64,000 nucleotides of DNA from the NCBI GenBank assembly GCA_029212615.1, contig JARGPJ010000008.1:62001-126000 (forward strand), written 5' to 3'. The stretch is from Verrucomicrobiales bacterium (lineage in GTDB: Bacteria > Verrucomicrobiota > Verrucomicrobiia > Verrucomicrobiales > DEV007). Positions 27,546 through 37,242 of this stretch are shown here, piece by piece. The position numbers were made by a program, and so were the translations under genes. The stretch's first letter is position 1. Every line of letters starts with the position of its first letter. Below the pieces are notes generated by a model that did not search any database, was not told where the DNA came from, and was given only the letters and a program-made list of their open reading frames with translations.

Positions 27546-27829
27546 GTCGCTTTCGACACTTTCTGAAGAGAAATGGATGGTCCGGGCCGGTAGAGCAAAG
27601 CCCCCGGGCAATTCACTGGCCCTTCCCGGGCTTCAGTTTGACTTTACGACTCAGCGAGGTGCTCCGCGTGGTCAAAGACGCAGCTTTCGAAAGCGGAAAG
27701 AAGTGAAATTTTACCGTCTTCAAGAGTGACCTCACGGCGTAGCTCCCGTCATTCGCTTTCCAGTCAGAAGCGCGTTTCCACGATGTTCGTTTCTTGTCAG
27801 ATGCGAACCATGAGAGAATACTCGCGGTA

Positions 27830-28798
27830 ATGAAGACGCCCTATTTTCCGATGTTCCGCCGACTTTGCTGCTCATTAGCCGCCCTTTTACTCTTGTTTCC
27901 GAGTCTTGGCTCAGGCGGGCACTGGATCATTGATCCACACACTCATTTCAAGGGCGAGGCCCAAATTGCGGTGGAGCAGGAAGGGAAGGCACCCGACTCC
28001 CGGAACAGTCTCGCTCGAGTCGTAACGCCGGATGACTACCGCGCCCTTGCGGAGCGACTGGAGATTCAATCCACTCTCGTGGTCGAGGCCGTCGATCAGG
28101 ATCGACCGGACTTCAATGATTGGGTTCTCTCGGAGGGAAAAGCATCCGACCTTGTTTGTGGATACATTGCCCGCGGGGACTTGAATTCAGATGACTTCCT
28201 CATGCACTATGAGCGATATCAGAAAACGGGCTATCTCAACGGCTATCGTTTCCGCCGCGAAGAATTGAACGGGTACCTTTCGAGCGAGACCGCGCGGGCT
28301 CACCTCTCCCGGCTTGAACGGGACGGTATGGTCATTGACCTTCTCGTCGATCCTTCCCATGCCCCGGACGTCATCCAGCTCGCTCGCGAGTATCCGAAGC
28401 TTTCCATTGTCATCAATCATTGCTTCCGCGCCCGCATGGTCGATGGCTCGATTGATGACGAATGGAAAGAGGCGGTCGCTGCCTGTGCCGGGTTTCCGAA
28501 TGTATTCATGAAGATCTCCAGCATCCTGAACTTTGCCGGCACCAAACCTTTCACTGAAACGGCGCCCGGAGAGATGGCTTACTACCTTCCTGTGCTAAAA
28601 CCCTGCTTCGATGCGTTTGGCGAGGATCGCGTCATCTTCGCCACCAATTGGGGTGTTTCAGCCCATTATGGCGAGGTGGATGATGTCGTTCGTATTGTCT
28701 CGGAGTTTCTTAAGACTCAAAGTGAGAGTGCGCTGCGAAAAGGCATGCGGGAAAACGCGCTGCGCGTTTACGGGATCCCTGAAAAGAACCTGCGGTGA
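27830..28798 (+). CDS. Secreted amidohydrolase-family protein (COG3618-like)
   Basis: The product is 322 residues from ATG 27830, with a signal peptide (to about residue 32, ending GSGG). It then has the metal-binding DPHTHF motif at the first strand of a TIM barrel, IVINHCFRAR (metal His), and a FATNWGVS motif at the last strand, where Amidohydrolase_2 enzymes often have GSDWP or GSNFP. This places it with lactonase/decarboxylase-like hydrolases of the COG3618 group; the substrate is unknown. An upstream TTG at 27794 would add 12 residues and is less likely. It is convergent with the M16 peptidase gene. Confidence 0.78.
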   Translation: MKTPYFPMFRRLCCSLAALLLLFPSLGSGGHWIIDPHTHFKGEAQIAVEQEGKAPDSRNSLARVVTPDDYRALAERLEIQSTLVVEAVDQDRPDFNDWVLSEGKASDLVCGYIARGDLNSDDFLMHYERYQKTGYLNGYRFRREELNGYLSSETARAHLSRLERDGMVIDLLVDPSHAPDVIQLAREYPKLSIVINHCFRARMVDGSIDDEWKEAVAACAGFPNVFMKISSILNFAGTKPFTETAPGEMAYYLPVLKPCFDAFGEDRVIFATNWGVSAHYGEVDDVVRIVSEFLKTQSESALRKGMRENALRVYGIPEKNLR

Positions 28799-28874
28799 AG
28801 GATCGAAAGGGCGAATAAGTCGCCTCTCTGAACCTTCCACAGAAATTGCCGCCCGCCGCTTCAACGCCTTCCGG

Positions 28875-30152
28875 CTAAGCGCAGGTCTTCCGCCATTCTT
28901 TGAGGAGGGCATCACTTTCTCCGGGACCCACGAGTGCTGAAGAAAAAGCCATGGGGTCGAAGAGGCGCTGAGCAGCTTCATTGACCTCGTCGAGAGTTGT
29001 TTCCATGATGCGGCGGTGAGCCTCGTTCGGGTCTTTCATTTCGTCGAAAAACATCAAACACTCTCCTGCCCACATCATTTGCGAGGCGGTATTTTCGAGG
29101 CTGATGCGACTTTGTCCGACGATAAACGACTTTGCTTCTTCCAGCTCACTGATGGCAACGCCGTCTTTGACGAGGTCATTCGCGATCCTGGAAATTGAAC
29201 TGAGCGCTTCCTCCAGATTTCCGGGGCTCAGGGCGAGGAAGATTTGCGCGAGGCCGGCATCATCAAAAGAAACAAGATCACTTTGGACTTCGTAGCAGAG
29301 GGCCCGTTCCTCACGAAGCTCCTGGAAAAGACGTGAGCTCATGTTCTCGCCGAGAATCACACTGAGCAGTTTCATCGCATAGCGGGCCGGGTCATGACGG
29401 TTCACTCCTTCGAATGAGAGTGCGAGGTGCGTTTGCTCCTGATCCTCTTCCTCCTCAAATCGATGGGCAGGCTGGGGGTCGGGTGCCGCGGCGAAGGGGA
29501 TGGGGGCGCCGGGTTCCAAATCCCGGAACTTCAGCTGCACGAGTTCGGCCACCTGTTTCGGATCGATGTTTCCTGCGACCGAGATGACTGTATTTTCTCC
29601 ACAGTAGGCCCGCCGGAAGAAACTGAGGACATCGTCGCGCTGAAACGATTCAAGGCTCGCGCTCGTTCCGGTAATGGACCGGCCCAGGGGGTGCTTTTTC
29701 CCCCAGGTGGCTTCACTGATGAGGTCTTCCAACCATTGCGAGGGCAAATCCCGGACCATTGCAATCTCTTCGTGGATGACCTGTTTTTCGCATTCAAGGT
29801 CACCCGGATCGAGGACAGGGCGGAGGTAAAGATCGGATAGCACGTCGAACAGTTTTTCAAACTGTCCCGCCGGCGCTTTGGCATGATAAGCCGTGTGGTC
29901 TTCAACGGTGTAGCCGTCGATGGAAGAGCCGAGACTCTCGATCTCGCGGGAGATGCGCTCTGCAGATCGTGTCGGGGTTCCTTTGAAGAGCATGTGTTCG
30001 ACAAGGTGAGCCATGCCGTGCTCTTTGGGATGTTCATGGCGACTCCCCGCGTCAGTCCATAGCCCCACGGCAACGCTTTCCATGTGAGGCATGAAGGTCG
30101 TGGCAAGGCGGACACCGTTGTCGAGTCGGTGAAGTTGATGTTCGAATGGCAT
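28875..30152 (-). CDS. M16-family zinc peptidase
   Basis: The product is 425 residues, the usual length for a single M16B subunit. The inverted zinc motif HLVEHMLFKG (H49, E52, H53) and the downstream glutamate of EKQVIHEEIAM are present, so this subunit should be catalytic. The C-terminal half carries FEGVNRHDPARYAMKLLSVILGENMSSRLFQELREE, the conserved interface segment. There is no signal peptide, so it is probably cytoplasmic, like the YmxG/PqqL-type processing peptidases. It is divergent from the OpcA-like gene, with 80 bases between the starts. Confidence 0.93.
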   Translation of the reverse strand: MPFEHQLHRLDNGVRLATTFMPHMESVAVGLWTDAGSRHEHPKEHGMAHLVEHMLFKGTPTRSAERISREIESLGSSIDGYTVEDHTAYHAKAPAGQFEKLFDVLSDLYLRPVLDPGDLECEKQVIHEEIAMVRDLPSQWLEDLISEATWGKKHPLGRSITGTSASLESFQRDDVLSFFRRAYCGENTVISVAGNIDPKQVAELVQLKFRDLEPGAPIPFAAAPDPQPAHRFEEEEDQEQTHLALSFEGVNRHDPARYAMKLLSVILGENMSSRLFQELREERALCYEVQSDLVSFDDAGLAQIFLALSPGNLEEALSSISRIANDLVKDGVAISELEEAKSFIVGQSRISLENTASQMMWAGECLMFFDEMKDPNEAHRRIMETTLDEVNEAAQRLFDPMAFSSALVGPGESDALLKEWRKTCA

Positions 30153-30232
30153 TTTGAGTAAAGAGGGAACGAACTGTGCTCTATCCCCTTTCTGTTTTCC
30201 ACCTCGAAAAATGCAGCTATGATTTCAAAGAA

Positions 30233-31339
30233 ATGAGCACTGCTACTTTACCCACCCTCCCCGCTTTTCAAATCCTCGGTCAACCTGTGCAGATTTCGAG
30301 GATTGAGAAGGAATTGCAACGACTCTTCATGGATGGTGAAGAGGACGGAGTCGGCGTGGCCCGTGCCTCACTCATTAATTTGGCGCTCTACAGTGAAAAT
30401 CAGGATCAACTGGAGGAGGATGCATCCGTGTTGGGGGAACTCACCAATGAATCGGCCTGCCGTTCCCTGTTGATCAATGCGGACACGCACGCCGCCGAAA
30501 TGACCGCCCAGGCCTGGGTGCAGGTTCACTGTCAAATTGATCGAAACGGGCGAAAGACAGTCTGCACCGAGCAGATCAGTTTCTTTCTGACCGGAGATTC
30601 ACCCGGTATGTTGCGGAATATCGTCTTTGCGCACCTCGATTCTGACCTCCCTCTCGCTTTCTGGTGGCGGGGGGAATTATCTGATGCTTTCGAACGGGGT
30701 TTATATTCCCGTATTGATCGCTTTCTCTTTGATAGCGAATCCTGGGCATCCCCGCGGAATCAGATCATCCGGCTCGTTGCGGCGCAGGAAGAGTCGACAT
30801 CTCCTTTCGTGATGCATGACCTTGCCTTCACCCGGTTGAACTCCATCCGGCAGGCGGTTGCGAATGCGTTTGATCGACCCGGTATCGCGCAGCAGATTTC
30901 AGGCTTGAAGGAAGTGAAACTTCGTTTCGCGGAGGGCTATCGAATGAGTGCCATTTACCTGGCTGCCTGGATTGCGCACCGGGTCGGGTCCAGTCTCGAT
31001 TTCAGTCAGTCCAGTGCGGAACATTTTGCCTTCGTTTCGATGCGCAAGGGAGCTCCGGGCAGTTTTGTCATTGAAATAGGCCCGCTTGATGAAAGCCGCA
31101 AAGGGACCGTGGAAGTGGATTTTGATCTCCCGGGTTCCCGCATTGAAATCAGTAACTGTCAGACCCGGAATTTCATGCGGACCCTCACGCATCGCGAGGA
31201 TTGCTCGACTGATGAAGACTGGCTTCCCTCGAAAAAGCTTACCGATGTCGCTCTCGTCGGAGATATCCTGAACCGGGCTGGTAGAAACCGGACCTATTCC
31301 GATGTCCTGCCGCTCGTTCAGGAGATTTTGACCCTTTAG
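30233..31339 (+). CDS. OpcA-like glucose-6-phosphate dehydrogenase assembly protein
   Basis: The product is 368 residues from ATG 30233. It carries the features of the OpcA family: a mid region TEQISFFLTGDSPGMLRNIVFAHLDSDLPLAFWWRGELSDAFERGLYSRIDRFLFDSESW, similar to the LPxxxWW...Y..aDRlivDS pattern, and a substrate-like C-terminal domain. OpcA in cyanobacteria and actinobacteria activates the Zwf enzyme of the oxidative pentose phosphate pathway. Neither zwf nor other pentose phosphate genes are near, so the partner is unknown here. The open frame reaches 30176, but ATG 30233 begins the conserved domain. Confidence 0.78.
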   Translation: MSTATLPTLPAFQILGQPVQISRIEKELQRLFMDGEEDGVGVARASLINLALYSENQDQLEEDASVLGELTNESACRSLLINADTHAAEMTAQAWVQVHCQIDRNGRKTVCTEQISFFLTGDSPGMLRNIVFAHLDSDLPLAFWWRGELSDAFERGLYSRIDRFLFDSESWASPRNQIIRLVAAQEESTSPFVMHDLAFTRLNSIRQAVANAFDRPGIAQQISGLKEVKLRFAEGYRMSAIYLAAWIAHRVGSSLDFSQSSAEHFAFVSMRKGAPGSFVIEIGPLDESRKGTVEVDFDLPGSRIEISNCQTRNFMRTLTHREDCSTDEDWLPSKKLTDVALVGDILNRAGRNRTYSDVLPLVQEILTL

Positions 31340-31359
31340 GGAACCCCGGGGTGCTGTTT

Positions 31360-31398
31360 CATAAAAATGCAGCCGGACGAGTTTCCTCATCCGGCTGC
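31360..31398 (-). terminator. Minus-strand hairpin overlapping a small ORF stop
   Basis: GCAGCCGGA at 31369-31377 pairs with TCCGGCTGC at 31390-31398; on the minus strand it is followed by ATTTTTATG, the order expected of an intrinsic terminator. It lies between the OpcA-like gene and recJ, both plus strand, so it fits best as the end of a short minus-strand transcript. It may also act weakly for the plus strand. Confidence 0.45.
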
Positions 31399-31554
31399 GC
31401 GGTTCCCTTGCGGGGTGTTCGCGAATTCCAGAGCTCCCCTGATTGAATCTCTGAACTTCACCAGATGAATCGGGAACGATTCACGTTTGATTGCAAAAAG
31501 TGCACTTTTTTCGAAATCGGTAAATCGATGCGAATCAGCGGGAAACAGTTTCAT
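31387..31554 (-). CDS. Possible 55-residue small protein
   Basis: A minus-strand reading frame in the gap between the OpcA-like gene and recJ encodes 55 residues, starting MKLFPADSHRFTDFEKSALF and ending in a Gly/Asn/Arg-rich tail. An AAGAAG sequence lies just upstream of the ATG, and the stop codon falls inside the stem of a hairpin that ends in a T tract on the same strand. These signs together suggest a real small gene, but there is no family match and codon bias cannot be judged at this length. A longer frame to 31668 would overlap recJ and is less likely. Confidence 0.35.
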   Translation of the reverse strand: MKLFPADSHRFTDFEKSALFAIKRESFPIHLVKFRDSIRGALEFANTPQGNRAAG

Positions 31555-31595
31555 GGGCTTCTTTACACGATCCCTAATTTCTTTAGAGTGCCGCG

Positions 31596-33293
31596 ATGTC
31601 AGTCGACCAAAGGTGGATAGTAGAGCCGAAGCCGGATCAGGATCTCGTTCGCGAGTATGCTGAGGCACTCTCGCTGGCTCCTATTGTCGTCGAACTGGCG
31701 ATTCAGCGTGGGTATGCAGGACGTGAGGAGCTTGAGAAGTTTCTTTATCCTCGGCTCAATGATTTAGGAGACCCTTTCGCTCTTCCGGAAGCCGGGAAAG
31801 CCGTCATGCGAATCTTTGAAGCCGCTGACGAAGGGCAAACGGTCATCTTATACGGTGACTACGATGTCGATGGTGTCAGTTCGATCGCCCTGCTTGATTC
31901 AATCTTGCGCGCCTATGGCATCAAAACACACTGTTTCCTTCCGACCCGGCTCGAGGAAGGATACGGCCTGAGCCTGAAGGGAATCGATAACTGCCTCGCT
32001 TCGACACAGGCCAGCCTGCTCATTGCAGCCGATTGCGGAACTAATTCCCGGGAAGAGTCTCTGGTTCTTAGAGAGTTGGGCATTGACCTGATCGTCCTCG
32101 ACCACCACGAACCGTCTTCTGAAGGAACGGCAGAATGCATTGCGCTCGTGAATCCGAAGATGAGCGATGCCTTTCACTACCTCTGTACTGCCGGGGTGGT
32201 CTTCAAAATTGCACATGCCTTGTTGAAGGAGCGACCTCTTGCGAATTTTGACCTGAAGAACTATCTCGATTTCGTCGCTCTGGGAACGATTGCCGACATT
32301 GTCCCTCTGGAAGGGGAGAACCGGATCTTTGCGCGGCGCGGTCTCTCTCAGCTTGATCAGACGATTCATCCCGGACTGGCGGCTTTGAAAAATATTGCCG
32401 GAGTGAGTTCTCCCTCCCGCTCAAATGATGTCGGGTTCAAGTTGGGGCCGAGAATCAATGCGGCGGGGCGCCTCGATACGGCTGAGGCTTCGTTAAGGCT
32501 GATGCTCTGTCAGGACGAATCGGAAGCCGTAGTTCTGGCTCAGGCTCTCGACCAACAGAATCGTGACCGGCAGGAGCTGGAGCAGAAGACCCGGGAGGAA
32601 GCCGAGAAAATGATCTCTGATCTTCCTGTCGAGGATCGTGCCCACGGAATCGTTGTCGGAGCGAGAGGATGGCATCCCGGCGTGGTCGGGATTGTGGCCT
32701 CCCGGATTACAAAGCAGTATTATCGACCCGCATTTATCGTCGCGATCAATGAAGACGGACTCGGCAAAGGAAGTGGACGAAGCGTGTCCGGCATTTCACT
32801 GGTTCATGCCCTCGAAGCATCCAGTGATGCGATCGAAACCGGCGGGGGTCATGATATGGCCGCCGGTGTCAGTGTGAGGGAGGAGAATCTCGAATGGTTC
32901 CGGCAGTCCTTTGTCGATGATGTTGCCGCCCAGGTGAAGGGGGATACGCTCATTCCCAAGTTGCACATTGATGCGCGCGTCGCACTTGCTGATCTCTCTC
33001 TGGAGCTGCTTGACAGTTACGAACTCCTGCGTCCCTTCGGGGCGGGGAATCCTCAGCCGCTCTTCATGGCATCGGGGGTCCAGATTGACGAAGCGCCGAG
33101 AGTGATCAAAGAGAAGCACCTGAAATTTCGCTTTTATCAGGGAGCAGCCAGGCACGATGGGATTTATTTTAATTCCGCTCACCTTGATCTGCCGAAACCG
33201 CCCTGGGACATCGCTTTCACCATCGATCGGAATGAGTGGCGGGGCCGGGTTCAGCTGAACATGGTAATTCAATCGATTCGGAAGGCGGGTTGA
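31596..33293 (+). CDS. recJ: Single-stranded-DNA-specific exonuclease RecJ
   Basis: A 565-residue 5'-3' exonuclease of recombination and mismatch repair (E. coli RecJ has 577 residues). It has the DHH-family motifs LYGDYDVDGVSS (D88-D92), the DCGT motif, VLDHHEP (D169-H171), FVALGTIADIVPL, and the DHHA1 end with GGGHDMAAGVSV. The C-terminal OB-like domain (FGAGNPQPLF, LKFRFY) is present, so the protein looks complete. ATG 31596 is well placed. A hairpin after the stop may end the transcript. Confidence 0.95.
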   Translation: MSVDQRWIVEPKPDQDLVREYAEALSLAPIVVELAIQRGYAGREELEKFLYPRLNDLGDPFALPEAGKAVMRIFEAADEGQTVILYGDYDVDGVSSIALLDSILRAYGIKTHCFLPTRLEEGYGLSLKGIDNCLASTQASLLIAADCGTNSREESLVLRELGIDLIVLDHHEPSSEGTAECIALVNPKMSDAFHYLCTAGVVFKIAHALLKERPLANFDLKNYLDFVALGTIADIVPLEGENRIFARRGLSQLDQTIHPGLAALKNIAGVSSPSRSNDVGFKLGPRINAAGRLDTAEASLRLMLCQDESEAVVLAQALDQQNRDRQELEQKTREEAEKMISDLPVEDRAHGIVVGARGWHPGVVGIVASRITKQYYRPAFIVAINEDGLGKGSGRSVSGISLVHALEASSDAIETGGGHDMAAGVSVREENLEWFRQSFVDDVAAQVKGDTLIPKLHIDARVALADLSLELLDSYELLRPFGAGNPQPLFMASGVQIDEAPRVIKEKHLKFRFYQGAARHDGIYFNSAHLDLPKPPWDIAFTIDRNEWRGRVQLNMVIQSIRKAG

Positions 33294-33323
33294 GAAGTGT
33301 AGCGACGATGCTTTTCTTCATTT

Positions 33324-33359
33324 CCTGAAACCGCCGGGGTTGGGCGCGGTTTCATCAGG
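33324..33359 (+). terminator. Hairpin downstream of recJ
   Basis: CCTGAAACCGC (33324-33334) pairs with a second arm at 33346-33359 that has a three-base bulge. No T tract follows, so this is a weak candidate terminator for recJ. Confidence 0.35.
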
Positions 33360-33381
33360 TCCCTCCACTCTTGTGATTCAC

Positions 33382-34749
33382 ATGTTTGATACTTTTGCTC
33401 CCCGGCTCGCCCTTGGTATTGGTTTCTCTTTTCTTGTTCTGGCTTCCAGTGCCGGGCGTGAGTGGCAACGGGTTGACGGCACGAGCTTTGATGCTGATTT
33501 TTTCTTTAAAGACAGCCGGGAAACCTGGTTTAAAGATCACGAAGGCAAACTCTATGTGCTCGAGAACACTGAGGTTTCGTCAGAGGATCGTGAGTTTATT
33601 GAGCGTCTGGAGGGGTATCTCACTGACCTGAAATTTCAGCCATGGCCACGTCAGATTCTGCCGGTCGAGGGGGTTCGCCTCACCGGTGGCCCTGAAACCT
33701 ACCGGACCTTAAACTTTCAGCTCTTCTCCGGGGGGAGTGATCAGGCCCTGGTGAACGAAACCGGCACTATTCTTGAGAATGCTTATCATATGATCGGGCA
33801 GCTTCCGCTCCCCCTCGACCCTTCCCCTCCACAGCCTCTCAAACACTTCACGGTACGCATGCTCGATCGTGCGCAATTCGAGTCTTCCTTCGGAAACTCC
33901 GTCAAAAACCTTTACCCGGAAAAAGTTAAGGGGGCCTACATGGCGAAGCCGAGGGAACTCTGGCTGCCGCTCGACGCCTCTCCAGCCCCCGACTTCACCG
34001 CAACGCTCGTGCATGAGATGGCGCATCAGTCGATGCATGACTGGCTTCCTCTCCTTCCGCTCTGGTTTATTGAAGGGATGGCGGAGTACCTTGCCACAAT
34101 CCCCTATCAAAACCAGATTTTCCGTTTTGATCAGAGCGAGAGCGGACTGCGGGAGGTTCTCAAGTCACGCTACGGATCGCCGCCTCTCCGGATCGCTCAT
34201 CCAGCCCGCATCCTTTCGACCGAAAGCTGGGATAACAGCAGTAATGACTATCTGTCCTCACTTTTTCTTGTGTTTTATCTCGCCGAGTATGATCGCGACG
34301 GGAAAGGAACCGGACTTCAAGCCTATCTCGGCGAAATTGAGAAAGCGCGGAACCAGACCGATACCTGGTTCTCCGAGATTCAGGCGGTGGCGGATGACTA
34401 TAACAGCCGGGTTCAACAATTCAGAAGTGACCTTGCCCGCTACAAAGGGGCTCTTGAATCAGCAAAGAGTGAACTTCGCGATGGGAAACGTGCCTTTGTG
34501 AGAGAGTCAGGGCCGGGAAAAGTAGTCATTGCCGGATCGCCTGCGATTCCGTCACGCCCGGTCGCGCCGACACGTCCGGAGGGACTCCCCGAGGCCGTTA
34601 CCGAAATCAATCAGGAAGCGGGAAATGTGATTGTCTCCGCAAAGCAGGCGGCGATCATGCAATTATTGCAGGGTCGAAGCTTCGAAGAATTCGCCGGGGA
34701 AATGAAGAACTCTTTTCACTCACGCGGATTCCCCATCGAATACCGGTGA
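33382..34749 (+). CDS. Secreted gluzincin-like putative metallopeptidase
   Basis: The product is 455 residues from ATG 33382 with a signal peptide (about 1-24). The central domain has LVHEMAHQSMHDWLPLLPLWFIEGMAEYLA: an HExxH motif followed by a Glu in EGMAEY some 20 residues on, the arrangement of gluzincins such as the peptidase MA-like group. The N-terminal part contains an SH3-like or SLA1-like stretch (WQRVDGTSFDADFFFKD). A C-terminal coiled-coil-like region (VAPTRPEGLP linker, then helices) may mediate interactions. It is probably periplasmic or exported. The substrate is unknown. It follows recJ on the same strand. Confidence 0.68.
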   Translation: MFDTFAPRLALGIGFSFLVLASSAGREWQRVDGTSFDADFFFKDSRETWFKDHEGKLYVLENTEVSSEDREFIERLEGYLTDLKFQPWPRQILPVEGVRLTGGPETYRTLNFQLFSGGSDQALVNETGTILENAYHMIGQLPLPLDPSPPQPLKHFTVRMLDRAQFESSFGNSVKNLYPEKVKGAYMAKPRELWLPLDASPAPDFTATLVHEMAHQSMHDWLPLLPLWFIEGMAEYLATIPYQNQIFRFDQSESGLREVLKSRYGSPPLRIAHPARILSTESWDNSSNDYLSSLFLVFYLAEYDRDGKGTGLQAYLGEIEKARNQTDTWFSEIQAVADDYNSRVQQFRSDLARYKGALESAKSELRDGKRAFVRESGPGKVVIAGSPAIPSRPVAPTRPEGLPEAVTEINQEAGNVIVSAKQAAIMQLLQGRSFEEFAGEMKNSFHSRGFPIEYR

Positions 34750-34794
34750 GGTGGTCACTCGGTGGGGATGAAGGTCCAGGCACGGACGCGCTCT

Positions 34795-37197
34795 TTAAAC
34801 CAGCACCGCATCGAGCACTTCGTCGACAGTGCTCATGGGGAGGATCTTGAGCTTTTTACGCGCTGACTCGGGAATGTCGGGGACGTCCTTCATGTTTTCC
34901 GAGGGGACGAGGATGGTTTTCACTCCGGCTTGAAGAGCGCCGAGGGCTTTTTCCTTGAGGCCGCCGATGGGGAGAACGTCGCCCCGGAGATTGATTTCCC
35001 CGGTCATCGCGATGTCTTTGTTTACCGCGCGATCGGCAAAGAGAGAGGCGAGGGCGGTGTACATGGCGCAGCCGGCGGAAGGACCGTCTTTGGGCACCGC
35101 CCCGGCAGGAACGTGAACGTGGACGTCGTATTTTTCGAAGGCTTCGTTCTCTATCCCGAGCTTTTCCGCATTTTGTCGCACGAGGCTCCAGGCTGCCTGC
35201 ATCGATTCTTTCATGACATCGCCGATCTGTCCGGTCAGCTTGATGTTTCCTTTTCCGGGAAAGCGAATCGCTTCGATGTTGAGGACTTCTCCCCCGACCG
35301 GCGTGTAAGCGAGGCCGTTGACGACGCCGGGGTGGCTGGTGTGGCTCTTCGTCTCGCTGGCGTATTTCGGAGGACCGAGGACTTCTTCGATGAACTCAGG
35401 CGTCACCTTGATGGCGGTGGTGTCATCCATCGCCACTTTCGCGGCGACGGAGCGGCAGATGCTTCCGATCTCGCGTTCCAGATTCCTCACCCCGGCTTCA
35501 CGGGTATAATCCTCGATCACGACGCGGAGAGACGCTTTGTTCCAGCGGCAGTGCCGGACTTTCAGGCCATTTTCCTTAAGCTGTCGTTTCACGAGGTAGC
35601 GGCTCGCGATTTCGACTTTCTCCTCTGCGGTGTAGCCGGGGAGAGAGATGATTTCCATGCGGTCGCGCAGGGGGGCGGGGATGGGATCAATCGTGTTGGC
35701 GGTGGAGATAAAAATGATCTGACTGAGATCGAAAGGAACGTCGAGATAGCGATCGGTGAAATCGTGGTTTTGCCGTGGATCAAGCACTTCGAGCAGGGCG
35801 CTTGCAGGGTCGCCCCGGAAGTCATTTCCGATCTTATCAACTTCATCGAGCATGAGAACCGGATTGCGCGTCCCGGCGCGGCGGATTTCCTGAATGAGCC
35901 GGCCCGGCATGGAGCCAATATAGGTTCGGCGGTGACCGCGAATCTCCGACTCGTCGCGGAGGCCGCCGACGGCGATGCGGGCAAACTCGCGACCGAGGGC
36001 TTCAGCGATGGAGCGCCCCAGGCTGGTCTTTCCGACGCCGGGAGGCCCGAGGAGGCAGAGGATAGGCCCCCGTCCGTCCGGATTCAGTTTTCTCACGGCA
36101 AGGTATTCGAGGAGGCGGCGTTTCACCTTTTCGAGGCCGAAGTGATCGCGATCGAGGATCGCGCTTGCCCGTTCGAGATCTTCGTTGTCGTCGCTGAGTT
36201 TACTCCAGGGGAGCTCAGCCATCGTCTCGAGGTAGCTCACGATAACGGAGTGCTCCGGACTCGCCGGTGGAATAATGTCGAGGCGCTTCAGCTCACGCTC
36301 GGCAGCTTCCATGGCCTCGGCGGGGAGTTTGGCGGCGACGAGACGGTCACGGAGGTCTTCGCTCTGCTCTTCAGAGCCGTCGCCTTCGCCCAGCTCGCGC
36401 TGAATCGCCCGCAGCTGCTCGCGGAGATAGGCGCGGCGTTGTGCATCTGAAAATTCGTCCTCAACGTCGGCTCGCAGTTTCTGCTGAAGCTCAGCAATAT
36501 GAAGCTGATTGTTCAGCACGGTTTGAACCTCTTCGGCCCGTTTCCCCACTCGTGTCTGCTCGAGCAGCGCCTGCTTTTGAGGAATGTCGAGGCTGAGGTT
36601 AGTGGCGAGGAAATCAGTGAGGATGGAAGAGGAATCGATCCCTTTCAGCGCTTGCGTGGCCTCATCCGGAATTCCGGGGCTCAATTCGATGAAGCGCTCC
36701 GCTGACTCCCGAAGATTCTTCAGCGTCGCTTTCCACACGGCGTTTTCTTTCGGGAACTTGTTCTCGAGGATCTCAAAGCGGGCTTTGAGGTAGGGCTTCT
36801 GGGAGGTGAATTTAGTGAGGCGAATCCGCTCGACGACCTGGATGAGAACCAGCATTTCATCGTCCTCCTGTTTGATCATGCGGAGAACGTTTCCGAGAAC
36901 GCCGACATGATAGATGTCCTGCGAACCGGGGACATCGAGTTCCGAATCCTTCTGGGTCGCGAGACCGAGCAGCTTTCCATTGGGGAGGAGTTCCTCCAGC
37001 AGCTGTTGGCTTGCGGGACGCTCGATCGTGAGCGGAGCGACGGTTCCGGGGAACAGGACGGTGCCGCGAAGCGGCATCACGGGGATGACGCCCGGCATGT
37101 CACTTCTCCACTCGGGGAGTTCGGCGTTTGGTTGACTCGTCGAGATTTCAATAATCTCTCCTGAGGAGTCGTTTAGCATTTGCTCAAAATCTTCCAT
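34795..37197 (-). CDS. lon: ATP-dependent protease Lon
   Basis: An 800-residue LonA protease that degrades misfolded and regulatory proteins in the cytosol. The N-terminal substrate-binding domain (PVMPLRGTVLFPGTVAPL) is followed by a coiled coil, the AAA+ module with Walker A GPPGVGKTSLG, and the protease domain with the Ser-Lys dyad (S707 in DGPSAGC; K748 in GGLKEKALGA). Length is normal for LonA. Forty-five bases upstream on the same strand lies an Hsp20-type chaperone gene, so the pair is probably a heat-shock unit; a sigma-32-like promoter was looked for but not convincingly found. Confidence 0.96.
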   Translation of the reverse strand: MEDFEQMLNDSSGEIIEISTSQPNAELPEWRSDMPGVIPVMPLRGTVLFPGTVAPLTIERPASQQLLEELLPNGKLLGLATQKDSELDVPGSQDIYHVGVLGNVLRMIKQEDDEMLVLIQVVERIRLTKFTSQKPYLKARFEILENKFPKENAVWKATLKNLRESAERFIELSPGIPDEATQALKGIDSSSILTDFLATNLSLDIPQKQALLEQTRVGKRAEEVQTVLNNQLHIAELQQKLRADVEDEFSDAQRRAYLREQLRAIQRELGEGDGSEEQSEDLRDRLVAAKLPAEAMEAAERELKRLDIIPPASPEHSVIVSYLETMAELPWSKLSDDNEDLERASAILDRDHFGLEKVKRRLLEYLAVRKLNPDGRGPILCLLGPPGVGKTSLGRSIAEALGREFARIAVGGLRDESEIRGHRRTYIGSMPGRLIQEIRRAGTRNPVLMLDEVDKIGNDFRGDPASALLEVLDPRQNHDFTDRYLDVPFDLSQIIFISTANTIDPIPAPLRDRMEIISLPGYTAEEKVEIASRYLVKRQLKENGLKVRHCRWNKASLRVVIEDYTREAGVRNLEREIGSICRSVAAKVAMDDTTAIKVTPEFIEEVLGPPKYASETKSHTSHPGVVNGLAYTPVGGEVLNIEAIRFPGKGNIKLTGQIGDVMKESMQAAWSLVRQNAEKLGIENEAFEKYDVHVHVPAGAVPKDGPSAGCAMYTALASLFADRAVNKDIAMTGEINLRGDVLPIGGLKEKALGALQAGVKTILVPSENMKDVPDIPESARKKLKILPMSTVDEVLDAVLV

Positions 37198-37242
37198 ACA
37201 AAAAGGGAGGCAGTCCGAATCAGGAGCCTCCTGAAATAAAAA

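Noticed and set aside
34930-36450. A 506-residue reading frame on the plus strand
   Set aside because: It lies wholly antisense to lon, which has every expected motif; long antisense frames are common in GC-rich genes.
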